A DNA stretch of 64,000 nt from JAVBME01 sp031552765 (GCA_031552765.1 JAVBME010000002.1:1-64000); one strand, 5' to 3'. Shown: positions 31,559 through 41,122, numbered from the stretch's first letter. Made by a program: numbers and translations. Notes: generated by a model not told the origin, from the letters alone.

Positions 31559-33009
31559 GTACACCGCGTTTTTGCGAAATAACTTCACTGGCATATGAAG
31601 AATTATTAAACGAAGTTAAATGCGGCTATTTCCCGATAGATTTGCCAGAACACAGGAAAGATGATCTTATTGTTACCTCATATCAAAAATACGCTGAACT
31701 TACAAATACTTCTGTCTACCATTTAATGCTAGGCGATAAATATTCAGACGGACTTTCGTGGAAGGAACTACGTCCTGGCGTTCAACTATTGCTATATGAT
31801 AAAGAAAAATACCCACCGCGTTTAAGACATACTTTTTTTCATGAAATAGGACATATTAAATGTGAACACAAAAAGCACGGTGATATAGAGGAAGTGGAAG
31901 CACATTTTTTTGCTGCACAGACTCTTATGCCAAACGCAATAATAAGTGAAATCAAAAGACGTGGGTATATAATTAACAAAAAATTATTAATGCAAAATTT
32001 TGGTATTAGTAACGAAGCTGCCGAAAACAAACTGGCATATTTGGACAAATATCCCGATACTCACACTAATCACTTGGATGAGGAGATAATATTGGCTTTT
32101 GAAAATCACTTAAATAATTTATTTCCTAGATCGCAGCCCGCTCAAGATATTGTTTTTGACTTGTTTACTAAATTAAAAGACAAATCTGAAACAGATGATT
32201 GTGTAGAGACAAGCACTGGCTTCAACGATTTAGACATGGTTATTTCGGGGCTACCATCCCCAGCTTTTATAATCGTAGCATCACGTCCAAGTATGGGCAA
32301 AACCGCACTAGTCAGCAATATTGCTTGTCATGTTGCCATAAAAGAAAAAAAACCTGTCGCTTTTTTTAGTCTTGAAATGAGCGCAGAACAAATTATGCAA
32401 AGATTTATGTGTGCTGAAGCACATATTGAATCCGATAAATTATCCATGGCCCATTTATCGGATGATAATTGGACAAATATAATTGCTGCATCTGATAGGA
32501 TAGCCAACAGTAATCTTTATATCGATGCTTCGCCAGCACTTGACATTACCCAATTAATGAACAAGGTAAGAACGCTTAAAAAAGAAAAGGATATTCAACT
32601 TTTAATTATTGATTATCTTCAACTAATTGGCTCTATGGATGGTCCAAGTGATATCAGCAAATATCAAGCTGCCTCCGAAGTATCTAGGTTATTGAAAGCA
32701 TTATCAAAAGAACTTAATATAACCATAATTGCCACATCGCAGCTTAGCAGAAAAATAGAAGATAGATTGCATAAAGTTCCTATGTTAAGCGACTTACGCG
32801 AATCAGGTACATTAGAAGAAGATGCCGATATTGTAGCTTTTTTATATCGTGAAGACTACTACAGCTATGATATAGACGAAGAAAAAAGAAATATTGCCGA
32901 ACTAATAATTGCAAAAAACCGCTTTGGCCCTGGTATCGCAAAAATACTACTATATTTTCAAAAACAATTTTTTCTATTTCGAAACTTGTCAAAAACACAA
33001 AATAAATAA
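31555..33009 (+). CDS. ImmA/IrrE metallopeptidase fused to DnaB-type helicase
   Basis: 484 residues, one uninterrupted frame. Residues about 1-150 are an ImmA/IrrE-type zinc peptidase: HEIGH (His96, Glu97, His100) and a downstream Glu115 in 'EVEAHFFAAQTLMP'. A helical linker (about 150-205) leads to a complete replicative DnaB C-terminal motor: Walker A RPSMGKTA (244-251), 'FFSLEMSAEQIMQRF', Walker B 'LLIIDYLQL' (about 350), 'IIATSQLSRKIEDR', 'LSDLRESGTLEEDAD' and the arginine-finger region 'KNRFGPG'. Known ImmA proteins cleave the phage repressor to induce the prophage. Coupling this to a helicase suggests induction sensing through replication state, or a dual-use protein. Low GC like its neighbours. 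Confidence 0.9.
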   Translation: MSTPRFCEITSLAYEELLNEVKCGYFPIDLPEHRKDDLIVTSYQKYAELTNTSVYHLMLGDKYSDGLSWKELRPGVQLLLYDKEKYPPRLRHTFFHEIGHIKCEHKKHGDIEEVEAHFFAAQTLMPNAIISEIKRRGYIINKKLLMQNFGISNEAAENKLAYLDKYPDTHTNHLDEEIILAFENHLNNLFPRSQPAQDIVFDLFTKLKDKSETDDCVETSTGFNDLDMVISGLPSPAFIIVASRPSMGKTALVSNIACHVAIKEKKPVAFFSLEMSAEQIMQRFMCAEAHIESDKLSMAHLSDDNWTNIIAASDRIANSNLYIDASPALDITQLMNKVRTLKKEKDIQLLIIDYLQLIGSMDGPSDISKYQAASEVSRLLKALSKELNITIIATSQLSRKIEDRLHKVPMLSDLRESGTLEEDADIVAFLYREDYYSYDIDEEKRNIAELIIAKNRFGPGIAKILLYFQKQFFLFRNLSKTQNK

Positions 33010-33121
33010 CATAAAAAACAATCCCTTTTTAAAAAATTTTACCCACGTTTAATTGTGGACGGTTTCTTTACGAAAATGGCCTGGCGCCAATGAAAACATC
33101 GAATAAAATAGAGGTGATATA

Positions 33122-34147
33122 GTGACTGGCTCAAATAAAGACATGGCCCAAAATAAAATAATCCTATATCAAACCGATAATAGCAATGTCACTATCAGCG
33201 TTTTTTTTAAGGATGAAACATTTTGGCTTACACAAAAAGCTATGAGTGAACTATTTGAAGTGGAAAGCAACACTATTACTTATCATTTACAAGAAATATT
33301 TAAAAGCGAGGAATTAGAGGAGTTTTCAACTACTCGAAAATTTCGAGTAGTTCAACAAGAAGGTAATAGGCAGGTTTCAAGAGATGTACTATTCTACAAT
33401 CTTGATGCAATCATAGCTGTTGGCTATCGTGTCAACTCAAAAAGCGCGACACAGTTTAGACGTTGGGCAACCAATACATTGAGAGAATACATCATAAAAG
33501 GCTTTGTTCTCAATGATGATATGCTTAAAAATGGTCGTGCCTTTGGCAAAGATTACTTTGATGAACTTCTGGAACGCATTAAAGAAATTCGCGCTAGTGA
33601 ACGGCGATTTTACCAAAAAATCACTGACATATATGCTCAATGCAGCTATGATTATGACCCCCACAGTGCTATTACCAGAAACTTTTTTAAAGAAGTACAA
33701 AACAAATTAATCTTTGCTGCCACTGGCTCTACTGCTCCTGAAATTATTGCAGGCAGAGCGGACTGTAACAAACCTCATATGGGTTTGACTACATGGAAAA
33801 ATGCCCCTGATGGCAAAGTATTGAAAACAGACATAATCGTTTCAAAAAACTATCTAAATCAAGATGAGCTAAGCGGATTGAACGATATTGTCAATATGTA
33901 CCTAGATTATGCGGAAAACCAAGCCAAACGCCAAAAGCTTATGGCCATGAATGATTGGGCGGTTCGCCTGGATTCATTTTTGCAATTCAATGAATATGAT
34001 TTATTAAAAAATAAAGGTAAAATCAAGCGTACTGTTGCAGAAAGCTTAGCAGCAGCAGAATTTGAAAAATTTAGAATAATCCAAGACAAAAACTATGTAT
34101 CCGATTTTGATAAAGCCGTATCAAAATATATAGACAAAAAACAATAA
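33122..34147 (+). CDS. RhuM family protein
   Basis: 341 residues from GTG 33122 (GAGGTG 7 nt upstream; ATG 33143 is an alternative). N-terminal KilA/Bro-like DNA-binding part 'FWLTQKAMSELFEVESNTITYHLQEIF', then 'GYRVNSKSATQFRRWATNTLREYIIKGFVLND', the hallmark of the RhuM family, then a Fic/DOC-like helical C-terminus without an obvious HPFx[D/E]GN motif. Found in mobile elements; suspected toxin or regulator. AT-rich and preceded by 110 nt without genes, suggesting a mobile cargo gene. Confidence 0.85.
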   Translation: MTGSNKDMAQNKIILYQTDNSNVTISVFFKDETFWLTQKAMSELFEVESNTITYHLQEIFKSEELEEFSTTRKFRVVQQEGNRQVSRDVLFYNLDAIIAVGYRVNSKSATQFRRWATNTLREYIIKGFVLNDDMLKNGRAFGKDYFDELLERIKEIRASERRFYQKITDIYAQCSYDYDPHSAITRNFFKEVQNKLIFAATGSTAPEIIAGRADCNKPHMGLTTWKNAPDGKVLKTDIIVSKNYLNQDELSGLNDIVNMYLDYAENQAKRQKLMAMNDWAVRLDSFLQFNEYDLLKNKGKIKRTVAESLAAAEFEKFRIIQDKNYVSDFDKAVSKYIDKKQ

Positions 34148-34190
34148 AAAAGCCGCTGGTGGCGTCTATCATTCATATTGGAGAACCATA

Positions 34191-34436
34191 ATGAGAAAAC
34201 TTTTGCTGGTGCTTACTCTAATATTGCTGCCCATTATCATAATTGTGCTAGGTATCCTACTCTATTGGAATTTTTACGGATTACCGTTTGCTGTTGGAAT
34301 CATAGTGCCAGATACAGCACCGATAGCGATATACATTGCACAAAATATTTTATATACACTAACCGGTCTAGCATTTCTTGAACTTGTAGCTATATTGCTA
34401 TTTGTTTATACTTGGCAAGCTTTAAAACATAGATAA
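34191..34436 (+). CDS. Small two-TM membrane protein
   Basis: 81 residues, ATG 34191 with GGAGA upstream. Two hydrophobic segments (about 4-27 and 47-73) separated by a short loop with 'PDTAP', basic C-terminus. No family recognised. Between RhuM and integrase; may be a superinfection-exclusion or holin-like protein, but nothing shows this. Confidence 0.6.
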   Translation: MRKLLLVLTLILLPIIIIVLGILLYWNFYGLPFAVGIIVPDTAPIAIYIAQNILYTLTGLAFLELVAILLFVYTWQALKHR

Positions 34437-34561
34437 GGTAAAAAAATCGCTGAAGGCGGCCTGTTTTCTCGAAATTTTAATGAACTTACTTAAAAAACAC
34501 AAAAATAATAACCGAAATATTTTATACAATCGTCTCCAATGGCGATAAGAAAGGACACCTT

Positions 34562-35668
34562 ATGCCCCGCACCAACAAAGGCTCGGTCTTTGCAGACAAA
34601 AGCCGCCCCGGCAAATGGCGTGCTGTATTGGCCTACAAAGGCGAAAAAATATGGTCGCCCCGTTTTGATGGCGAGCAGGCCGCCTATGACTGGATAGCCG
34701 AACAAAAATCACAAATAAATAACGGAACCTTCATTGAGCCGTCCGAAGTAACCGTTGGCGCGTGGCTGGTGGGATGGCTGAATGTATACGTAAAACCCAA
34801 AGTACGCATACGCACCTATGAACGCTACCTTGTTACCCTAAACCATCTGGAACCCCTTTTCCTTCATAAGCTGCAAGCCCTCGACCCTCACACCGTACAA
34901 AAATTTTATATTTCCGGCGAACTATCCCAAAGCGCCACTTTAAAGGCCCATAAGCTCCTTAAAAGTGCCCTTAAACAAGCCCATAACAACCAGTTGATAC
35001 ATCGTAACCCCTTGACCGCAATCGCCGCCCCAGCGGCTCCTAAAACGGAAATAGCCATAATGCCCATTGAAGACATCAACGCCCTTTTAGCTTTCTGCAA
35101 AAAGCACACCAGATATTCTAAACACTACCCCCTCTTCTTCCTACTGGCCAACACCGGCGCCCGTATTGGCGAAATACTAGCCCTCGAATGGAAGAATGTC
35201 AACCTTGAAGAACAAACTATAACCATAGCCCAAGCGCTGGAATACTCCGTCACACTCGGCACCCGTATCACTCAGCCCAAAACAAAAGCCGGCAACAGAG
35301 TCATTCCCATATCCAGCACCGTCACCTCGATACTGGCCGGCCTTCCCCGCCCTTGCAACTTTGTATTCAGCACCAACCGGCTTACCCCGTTTGCCGCCAA
35401 TAATATCGCCAAAGTCTGGCGGGCAATGTTCGTTGACTACAACGAACAAAACCCCGACAAACAAATTGCCTATCACCATATACATACATTACGCCATACC
35501 CATGCCACCCTATTGATCGGACAAAAAAACGTGTCCCTGGCAGACCTCTCCGCCTACCTCGGACACGCAAAAATAAGCCATACCCTTGACCTATACGGCC
35601 ACGCCATAAAAAAACAAACAAAGATGATCGCCGACACAGTTAACAATCTCTATCAAGATGCTGATTAA
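34562..35668 (+). CDS. int: Tyrosine-type site-specific integrase
   Basis: 368 residues. N-terminal arm-binding part (1-60), core-binding SAM-like domain (about 60-160), catalytic domain with Arg201 (NTGARIGE), His308-x2-Arg311 (HTLRHTH), LGH and nucleophile Tyr345 (LDLYGHA). All catalytic residues are present. It integrates the prophage into a tRNA gene; the tRNA 3' fragment at 35815-35852 lies 147 nt downstream. SD AAGGA (AGAAAGGACACCTT) upstream of the ATG. Confidence 0.93.
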   Translation: MPRTNKGSVFADKSRPGKWRAVLAYKGEKIWSPRFDGEQAAYDWIAEQKSQINNGTFIEPSEVTVGAWLVGWLNVYVKPKVRIRTYERYLVTLNHLEPLFLHKLQALDPHTVQKFYISGELSQSATLKAHKLLKSALKQAHNNQLIHRNPLTAIAAPAAPKTEIAIMPIEDINALLAFCKKHTRYSKHYPLFFLLANTGARIGEILALEWKNVNLEEQTITIAQALEYSVTLGTRITQPKTKAGNRVIPISSTVTSILAGLPRPCNFVFSTNRLTPFAANNIAKVWRAMFVDYNEQNPDKQIAYHHIHTLRHTHATLLIGQKNVSLADLSAYLGHAKISHTLDLYGHAIKKQTKMIADTVNNLYQDAD

Positions 35669-35814
35669 AAACTGGGCAACTTTTGGGCAACCTTCCCCCA
35701 TCAGTAACCCCGAAAATCCGCATAAAAAGGCCACCTGATTTTCCGTTAAATTGGTTGCCCAATTTTCAAAAAGCACAGTACAGGCGCATATTTTGACCTG
35801 TTTTAAAATCGAGC

Positions 35815-35852
35815 TAAGAGGCCGCAGGTTCAAGTCCTGTCGCCCCGACCAC
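35815..35852 (+). other. Attachment-site remnant: 3' end of a tRNA gene (probably tRNA-Pro)
   Basis: The stretch GCAGGTTCAAGTCCTGT (T arm) plus CGCCCCGACCA (acceptor 3' strand, discriminator, CCA) forms a perfect tRNA 3' half. The bases upstream do not fold into D or anticodon arms, so this is a duplicated 3' fragment left by integration. The CGCCCCG acceptor and preceding 'GGYCGCAGG' resemble tRNA-Pro. The intact tRNA should lie at the other prophage end, outside the window. Confidence 0.8.
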
Positions 35853-35859
35853 TAAAAGA

Positions 35860-35901
35860 AAAACCCTTTCCGCTTTTAGGCGGGAAGGGTTTTAATTTTT
35901 T
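35860..35901. terminator. Bidirectional terminator at prophage/host border
   Basis: AAACCCTTTCCGC-TTTTAG-GCGGGAAGGGTTT with T-rich flanks on both strands; serves the mutS2 operon (minus) and the tRNA side (plus). Confidence 0.85.
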
Positions 35902-35905
35902 GTGT

Positions 35906-38272
35906 CTATAAAAATACTACAGTAGCGCCGCTGCCCCCTTCGTTCAAAGCCGCCAGAGTATGGCTTTTCACGGCGGCGTGCTTATTGAGGTATTGGATAA
36001 GGCCGCTTCGCAACGCGCCTGTCCCTTTGCCGTGGATGATCCTTACCTGCCCGATACCGGCGATAAGAGCGTCATCGATGTATTTGTCGATATCGAGAAT
36101 AGCCTCTTCGACCGTTTTGCCTCGTACATCTATCTCGCTTTTAAACTCCATGGTCTTTGCTACTTCGCGCGCCGCGCGTTTGCGACCGGTTTTGGGCGCT
36201 TCTTTTTCAGAAGGGCTCTCAGTCAGTACGCATTTGGCAAATGGCAAGTTGGTTTTTAGCAGCCCCATCTGCAAAGCCGCTTCTTTCCCGCTTATACTCA
36301 ATATTCTGCCTTTTTGCCTGAGCGAAGGCACATACACCCATACCCCGGGCTTGGCTGTTTTCTCCGTCAAAACCTCACCGCTTACTTCCTCTACTTCTCC
36401 AAAATCGGCCGGGGCAAGTTTTTTCCTGGCTGCATCAATTACCTGCTGTCTGATTTTCCCGCTCTCCTCTTGATGCAATGCCTTTATTTCCTTTATCGCG
36501 CTTTCCGCGTCGAGGCGCGCCCTCCTGGTGACTTCCGCCGCCTCCGCGCGGCATTTTTCTATTATTTCCTGTTTTTTAGCGGAGATATCCCTCTCCTGCC
36601 TTATTATCCTATCTTTCAAAAGAGCAGCTTCACGCCTTAGATTCTCCAGTCCGGCATTTTCTGCGGCCAGTTTTTTTCGCTCTTCTTCCAACTCACGCAG
36701 GATTTCTTCCATTTTTTTATATTCGCTGTCCATATAACTTTTTGCTTTTTCCACGATATCCGCCGCCAGGCCAAGCCTGTGGCTGATATGAAAAGCGTTG
36801 CTGCTGCCCGGCAGCCCCATCAAAAGACGGTAGGTAGGTCGTAAAGTCGCCGCGTCAAATTCCACGCTGGCATTTTCCATGCCGCTAGTCTGGAAAGCAA
36901 ATGTTTTCAGCTCACTGTAATGAGTGGTCAAGACTGTTGTAGCGCCATCTTTTTGCAGGCGTTCCAAAATCGCCATGGCCAGAGCCGCCCCTTCTTTCGG
37001 GTCGGTACCGGCGCAGATCTCGTCGAGCAACACTAGTGAACCTTCGCCCGCTCTAGCAAGTATTTCCACCAGGTTTTTTACCTGGCCGGAAAAAGTACTC
37101 AAGCTTTGCTCTATGCTCTGCTCATCGCCAATATCAGCGTAAACAGCCTTAAATACCGGCGCCGTACTGTCCGCCTGCGCCGGCAGGAACAAGCCGGACT
37201 GCGCCATCAGGGCAAAGAGGCCGATGATTTTCAGCGTCACCGTCTTGCCGCCGGCGTTAGAACCTGTAATAAGGAGGGTACGCACCTCGCCGCCCGCCCT
37301 GATGTCTACCGGCACTACCAGCGCCTGGTCTATTAAAGGATGGCGGGCTTCTTTTATATCCAGGCGTCCGTCGAGAGAAAGCACCGGTTTTACGGCGTTA
37401 AAGTCCTGGGCCCATTTAGCTTTGGCGAAAATAAGGTCTATATCGGTAACAATAGCCAGGTTTTCCAGCACCGCACCTGCTACTTTGCCTATCTGGGCGG
37501 ACAACAGCCGCAATATGCGCTCCACTTCCTCTTTTTCTTCCGAGAGCATTTTTTTTACATCGTTATTGAGTTCTACGACAGACAAGGGCTCTATAAACAC
37601 TGTCGCTCCGCTGCCCGACTGGTCGTGTACGATACCAGGGAAATACTGCCTGTATTCTTGTTTTACCGGTATGACATAACGGTCGCCGCGGATGGTAACA
37701 AGCTGTTCCTGGAAATATTTTTGGTATTCGCTTGATTTTAATATGTTTTCCAGTTTTTCTTTGACCCTGCTTTGCGATACTCTTATCTCCCGCCTGAGGC
37801 GGGCCAATTCCGGCGAAGCATTGTCAGACACGCCCAAATTGTCCGATATGGCGTTTTCTATAGCTTGTTCCAAATGGCTGAGGACTGTTATATTAGCCGC
37901 TTTTTCGCTCAGCAGCGGCGTTTTTTCCGCATAGGGCAGCAGAAAGTCGCGCACCCGCCTGGCAGCATACAGAAAGTTACCTACCGCCCTTATACGGGCA
38001 GGCTCCAATACGGCCTCTATATGCGCTTTCTTTACATCGGCCGTAACATCCGTAGCCCCGCCAAACGGCGGCGGCTTGTCTTCATTGATAATAGAAAAAG
38101 CCTGGCTTGTTTCGTCCAGCAAGTGCTGCACCACAGCCTGCGCGACCGCCGGCTTGAGCCCTAAAGCGGCGTTTTTGCCCAAAGAAGTAGCCGCTCTGGC
38201 GCCAAGCATTTCCAACACTTTCGGGTATTCCAGCACCTTCAAAACGGCGTTTTCTATGCCGTCATTTTTCAT
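35906..38272 (-). CDS. mutS2: Endonuclease MutS2
   Basis: 788 residues from ATG 38272, which shares one base with the upstream stop (TGATG) and has AGGGGGG before it. MutS core with Walker A TGSNAGGKT, 'STFSGQVKNLVEI' and 'VLLDEICAGTDPKEG'; a long coiled-coil region (about 520-620); C-terminal Smr nuclease domain with 'EIDVRGKTVEEA' and 'VRIIHGKGTGALRSGL'. It resolves collided ribosomes and suppresses recombination in Firmicutes. Last gene of zapA-U32-mutS2 operon. Confidence 0.96.
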   Translation of the reverse strand: MKNDGIENAVLKVLEYPKVLEMLGARAATSLGKNAALGLKPAVAQAVVQHLLDETSQAFSIINEDKPPPFGGATDVTADVKKAHIEAVLEPARIRAVGNFLYAARRVRDFLLPYAEKTPLLSEKAANITVLSHLEQAIENAISDNLGVSDNASPELARLRREIRVSQSRVKEKLENILKSSEYQKYFQEQLVTIRGDRYVIPVKQEYRQYFPGIVHDQSGSGATVFIEPLSVVELNNDVKKMLSEEKEEVERILRLLSAQIGKVAGAVLENLAIVTDIDLIFAKAKWAQDFNAVKPVLSLDGRLDIKEARHPLIDQALVVPVDIRAGGEVRTLLITGSNAGGKTVTLKIIGLFALMAQSGLFLPAQADSTAPVFKAVYADIGDEQSIEQSLSTFSGQVKNLVEILARAGEGSLVLLDEICAGTDPKEGAALAMAILERLQKDGATTVLTTHYSELKTFAFQTSGMENASVEFDAATLRPTYRLLMGLPGSSNAFHISHRLGLAADIVEKAKSYMDSEYKKMEEILRELEEERKKLAAENAGLENLRREAALLKDRIIRQERDISAKKQEIIEKCRAEAAEVTRRARLDAESAIKEIKALHQEESGKIRQQVIDAARKKLAPADFGEVEEVSGEVLTEKTAKPGVWVYVPSLRQKGRILSISGKEAALQMGLLKTNLPFAKCVLTESPSEKEAPKTGRKRAAREVAKTMEFKSEIDVRGKTVEEAILDIDKYIDDALIAGIGQVRIIHGKGTGALRSGLIQYLNKHAAVKSHTLAALNEGGSGATVVFL

Positions 38273-40713
38273 CACACTACCCCCCTGAAATAATGGCCGC
38301 GTGTGATATTTTCATACTTTGCCGAAGATACGCTCCGCCCATCAAGCGCCGCCCGGTAGTCAGCCGTTAGCATAGCCGCCTCTTTGGCGTCCATATAGCG
38401 GGCGTCTATCCTGATCCTAGCCATACCCATATCCCGGAACCGATCTACACTGTCAAGGAGGCAAAGCTCCTTGGCATTCAAGATGTGCATGCGGCAGAAT
38501 TGGTCTGTCACCAACGGAAAACGCTCTTTTTTGCGGTCTTCCAAAAAGTAGCGTCCGTCCTGGCATACAGCATTGCCTAAAAGGCTGCCGGGCGCGCAAT
38601 ATTCCGACACCATCATTTCCGTGCGCCCATGCACTAAACACTCCAGCGGCAGAATATCCTTTTTCCGCAATCTTTCTATTTGCGGAAAAGTCAGTTCCGG
38701 CGAAAGGGTAGCGCCGGCAGCCCCGCGATCGCGCCAAAAATCCAGCGTCCAACTGTTGAAAACATTAAGCGAGTAATCCGGCCATAAAAACATCCCTTGC
38801 CCCTGGGCCTGTTGCCATACGCCGAGGTTGCCAACCAGAACCCCCCCCGGTTTGCAGCCGGCCAGCGACGCCAAATGTTCTCCCATGGCAGCGCTTTCTT
38901 CTTCCCGGACAATACGCGGCGTGGCAAAATATACCTGCCGCCCAGCAGCGCGCGCCATAGCGGCCGCTTCCCGGTAGTCCTTTTCCCCTAAAGACATATG
39001 GTTGTAAGTCTCGCCGCCAAACAGCAAAACATCCGCTCCCGCCTCAAGAACAGCGGCGGCCTTATCGAGGCTGTCCACATGTACGCTAAGTAACGTTTTT
39101 CCGCTATATTTGTCATTACCCTTTGCCAGCGCCGGCAGGACACCCCGGCTCTTTTCGCGCGCCGGCAAAAATGCCCTGAGGCGCGCTGCTTTAAGCTGCT
39201 CTATAGCCTTGCGCCTGGCTTCGTTTATCTCACTCACCGGTACCATAACATTATCATCAAGTTTAACAGACAAAGCAGCCAGGCAAAAATCCGTATTGCC
39301 CAACCGTTCCACCTGCTTTTTTATGCTCTCTTCGGTCAAAGGATGCTTGCGCGCCGCCTCGGTAAAGAACTCTGTCTCGCCCTCGCCGCGGTTGCCATCT
39401 TCATCTGTAAAAACTATTTTGAGCGGCTGGCCGGTATAAGCCTGCACCTCTGCCTGTACTGGGATAAAACGCTTATTTTCTATGCCGAAAAAGCTTTGCG
39501 CGTACTCCATAAGTTCGCTGTCAAAAGTACGGAAGACGCGGTCATTAAGACTTACGCCGTATGGAAATCTTATCTGCACGGTGCGCCCGGCAGGCGCCGC
39601 GAGCACCGCCTGCCCGTCAAGGAAAAGTTCTTTTACCGTAGCGCTGCCCCTGCCGCCCACGCTTACCCATATCTCAATCCCGTCATCTATATGCAGGTCC
39701 TCTTCCAGCTTTATCGCAATAAGCTGGCTGCTCTGGTCATAAGCAACTACCCTTCCTATCTGTAGCCCCCGGTTATTTGGCCGGCGGTCGCTCAAAATAG
39801 CGCGACCGGGCCGATCAGAAAGATATGCCGTGGTAAAATCCCGGTTGAATATTTGCTTCAAATCGCGTAAAGTATTGTCCGGCAAGTGGAAATCACCGGC
39901 CAGGAAGCTGTCTATGGCCCGACGGTAAATAGAGGTGACTACGGCTACATATTCCGGCCGTTTCATGCGTCCTTCTATTTTGAAAGAAGCCGCGCCCGCC
40001 TCGATTATTTGCGGTAAAAGTTCTATAGTATTCAAGTCTTTTGGGCTAAGTATGTATTGACCTACGCTATTGTTTTCAGTCACCTGGCTACCGCCGGCGT
40101 CTACCAAGGCATAAGGCAGGCGGCAGGGCTGCGCGCACTGGCCGCGATTGCCGCTGCGCCCGCCGATAAGGCTGCTCATCAGGCACTGCCCGCTGTAACA
40201 CATGCACAAAGCGCCATGGATGAATACTTCTATTTCACTGGCAGCTTTTTGGCAAATAGACGACAGTTCATCTAAATTGGTTTCACGCGCCAATACGCTA
40301 CGGGAAAAACCGGCGCTTTCGGCAAAAGCCACGCCGGCGGCATTAGTCAGGGTCATCTGCGTGCTGGCAAACAACGGCAGCTGTGGCGCTACCTGCCTTG
40401 CCACGGTTGCAACGCCCAGATCCTGTACTATGACGGCGTCCACGCCGGCATCAGATAAAAAAGCCAAATACCCGGCAACTTCATGCATCTCGCTGTCAGC
40501 CGCCAGGATATTCACTGTCACATATATTTTTACTCTGCGCAGGTGGGCAAATTCCACCGCCCGCGACAATTCTTCGCGGTCAAAGTTCTGCGCATACTGG
40601 CGAGCCCCAAATCTGCTCCCGCCCAAGTATACAGCATCAGCCCCGGCGTTTACCGCGGCCTCGAGCGCCTGCCAGTTTCCGGCCGGCGACATTAGTTCTA
40701 TTTTGTCCTTCAT
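38272..40713 (-). CDS. U32 peptidase-family protein with DUF3656 (RlhA/TrhP-like RNA hydroxylation)
   Basis: 813 residues. N-terminal U32 barrel 'ELMSPAGNWQALEAAVNAGADAVYLGG' and the signature 'HGALCMCYSGQCLMSS-GGRSGNRGQCAQPCRLPY' with four conserved Cys; a DUF3656-type middle region ('RIVVA-GRVVAYDQSS'); and a second barrel-like C-terminal part. Members act in prephenate-dependent hydroxylation of tRNA or 23S rRNA, despite the peptidase name. 9 nt after zapA and overlapping mutS2. Confidence 0.88.
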   Translation of the reverse strand: MKDKIELMSPAGNWQALEAAVNAGADAVYLGGSRFGARQYAQNFDREELSRAVEFAHLRRVKIYVTVNILAADSEMHEVAGYLAFLSDAGVDAVIVQDLGVATVARQVAPQLPLFASTQMTLTNAAGVAFAESAGFSRSVLARETNLDELSSICQKAASEIEVFIHGALCMCYSGQCLMSSLIGGRSGNRGQCAQPCRLPYALVDAGGSQVTENNSVGQYILSPKDLNTIELLPQIIEAGAASFKIEGRMKRPEYVAVVTSIYRRAIDSFLAGDFHLPDNTLRDLKQIFNRDFTTAYLSDRPGRAILSDRRPNNRGLQIGRVVAYDQSSQLIAIKLEEDLHIDDGIEIWVSVGGRGSATVKELFLDGQAVLAAPAGRTVQIRFPYGVSLNDRVFRTFDSELMEYAQSFFGIENKRFIPVQAEVQAYTGQPLKIVFTDEDGNRGEGETEFFTEAARKHPLTEESIKKQVERLGNTDFCLAALSVKLDDNVMVPVSEINEARRKAIEQLKAARLRAFLPAREKSRGVLPALAKGNDKYSGKTLLSVHVDSLDKAAAVLEAGADVLLFGGETYNHMSLGEKDYREAAAMARAAGRQVYFATPRIVREEESAAMGEHLASLAGCKPGGVLVGNLGVWQQAQGQGMFLWPDYSLNVFNSWTLDFWRDRGAAGATLSPELTFPQIERLRKKDILPLECLVHGRTEMMVSEYCAPGSLLGNAVCQDGRYFLEDRKKERFPLVTDQFCRMHILNAKELCLLDSVDRFRDMGMARIRIDARYMDAKEAAMLTADYRAALDGRSVSSAKYENITRGHYFRGVV

Positions 40714-40722
40714 CTTCGCTCC

Positions 40723-40992
40723 TTACGCTTTTGAAAAAGAGGGCGCCTGTTCTTCCTTTAGAGCGGTCAGTATATTTTCATAAGCCGCTTTGCTGTTGTT
40801 CGCTTCATCCGCCAACTCCAGCGCCACTAAAACAGCAACCCGCGTACTGGACAAAGACGGCTGCAAGTCAGTTATTTTGCGCATTCTCTGGTCGACCTGC
40901 TCGGCGAGTTTTTGCACTCGTTCTTCCGCCAGGTCGGCTTTTAATACATATTGTTCATTGAAAATATTTACCACTATCCTTTGTTTGCTCAT
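40723..40992 (-). CDS. zapA: Cell division protein ZapA
   Basis: 89 residues, full ZapA: 'VVNIFNEQYVLKAD', 'RVQKLAEQVDQRMRKI', 'AVLVALELADE'. It binds and bundles FtsZ. First gene of the zapA-U32-mutS2 operon. Confidence 0.92.
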   Translation of the reverse strand: MSKQRIVVNIFNEQYVLKADLAEERVQKLAEQVDQRMRKITDLQPSLSSTRVAVLVALELADEANNSKAAYENILTALKEEQAPSFSKA

Positions 40993-41093
40993 GGGCCATG
41001 CCCTCCCCTAATATCTTACGACTATTATTTTACCAGTATTTAACGGTATTTTCTATAGCATAAAACTAGCGTCCGTCAAAACAAAATATAGTA

Positions 41094-41122
41094 TTGACTA
41101 TTTCCTGTAAACAATCGATAAT
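41094..41122 (+). promoter_or_regulatory. Promoter of the AhpD-like gene, with downstream palindrome
   Basis: TTGACT, 17 nt, GATAAT. A perfect dyad AAAAGACT-ATAC-AGTCTTTT follows at 41149-41168, a possible operator. Confidence 0.65.

Noticed and set aside
35775..35852. Complete tRNA gene at the prophage border
   Set aside because: Only the T arm and acceptor 3' strand are present; the upstream 40 nt cannot form D and anticodon arms.
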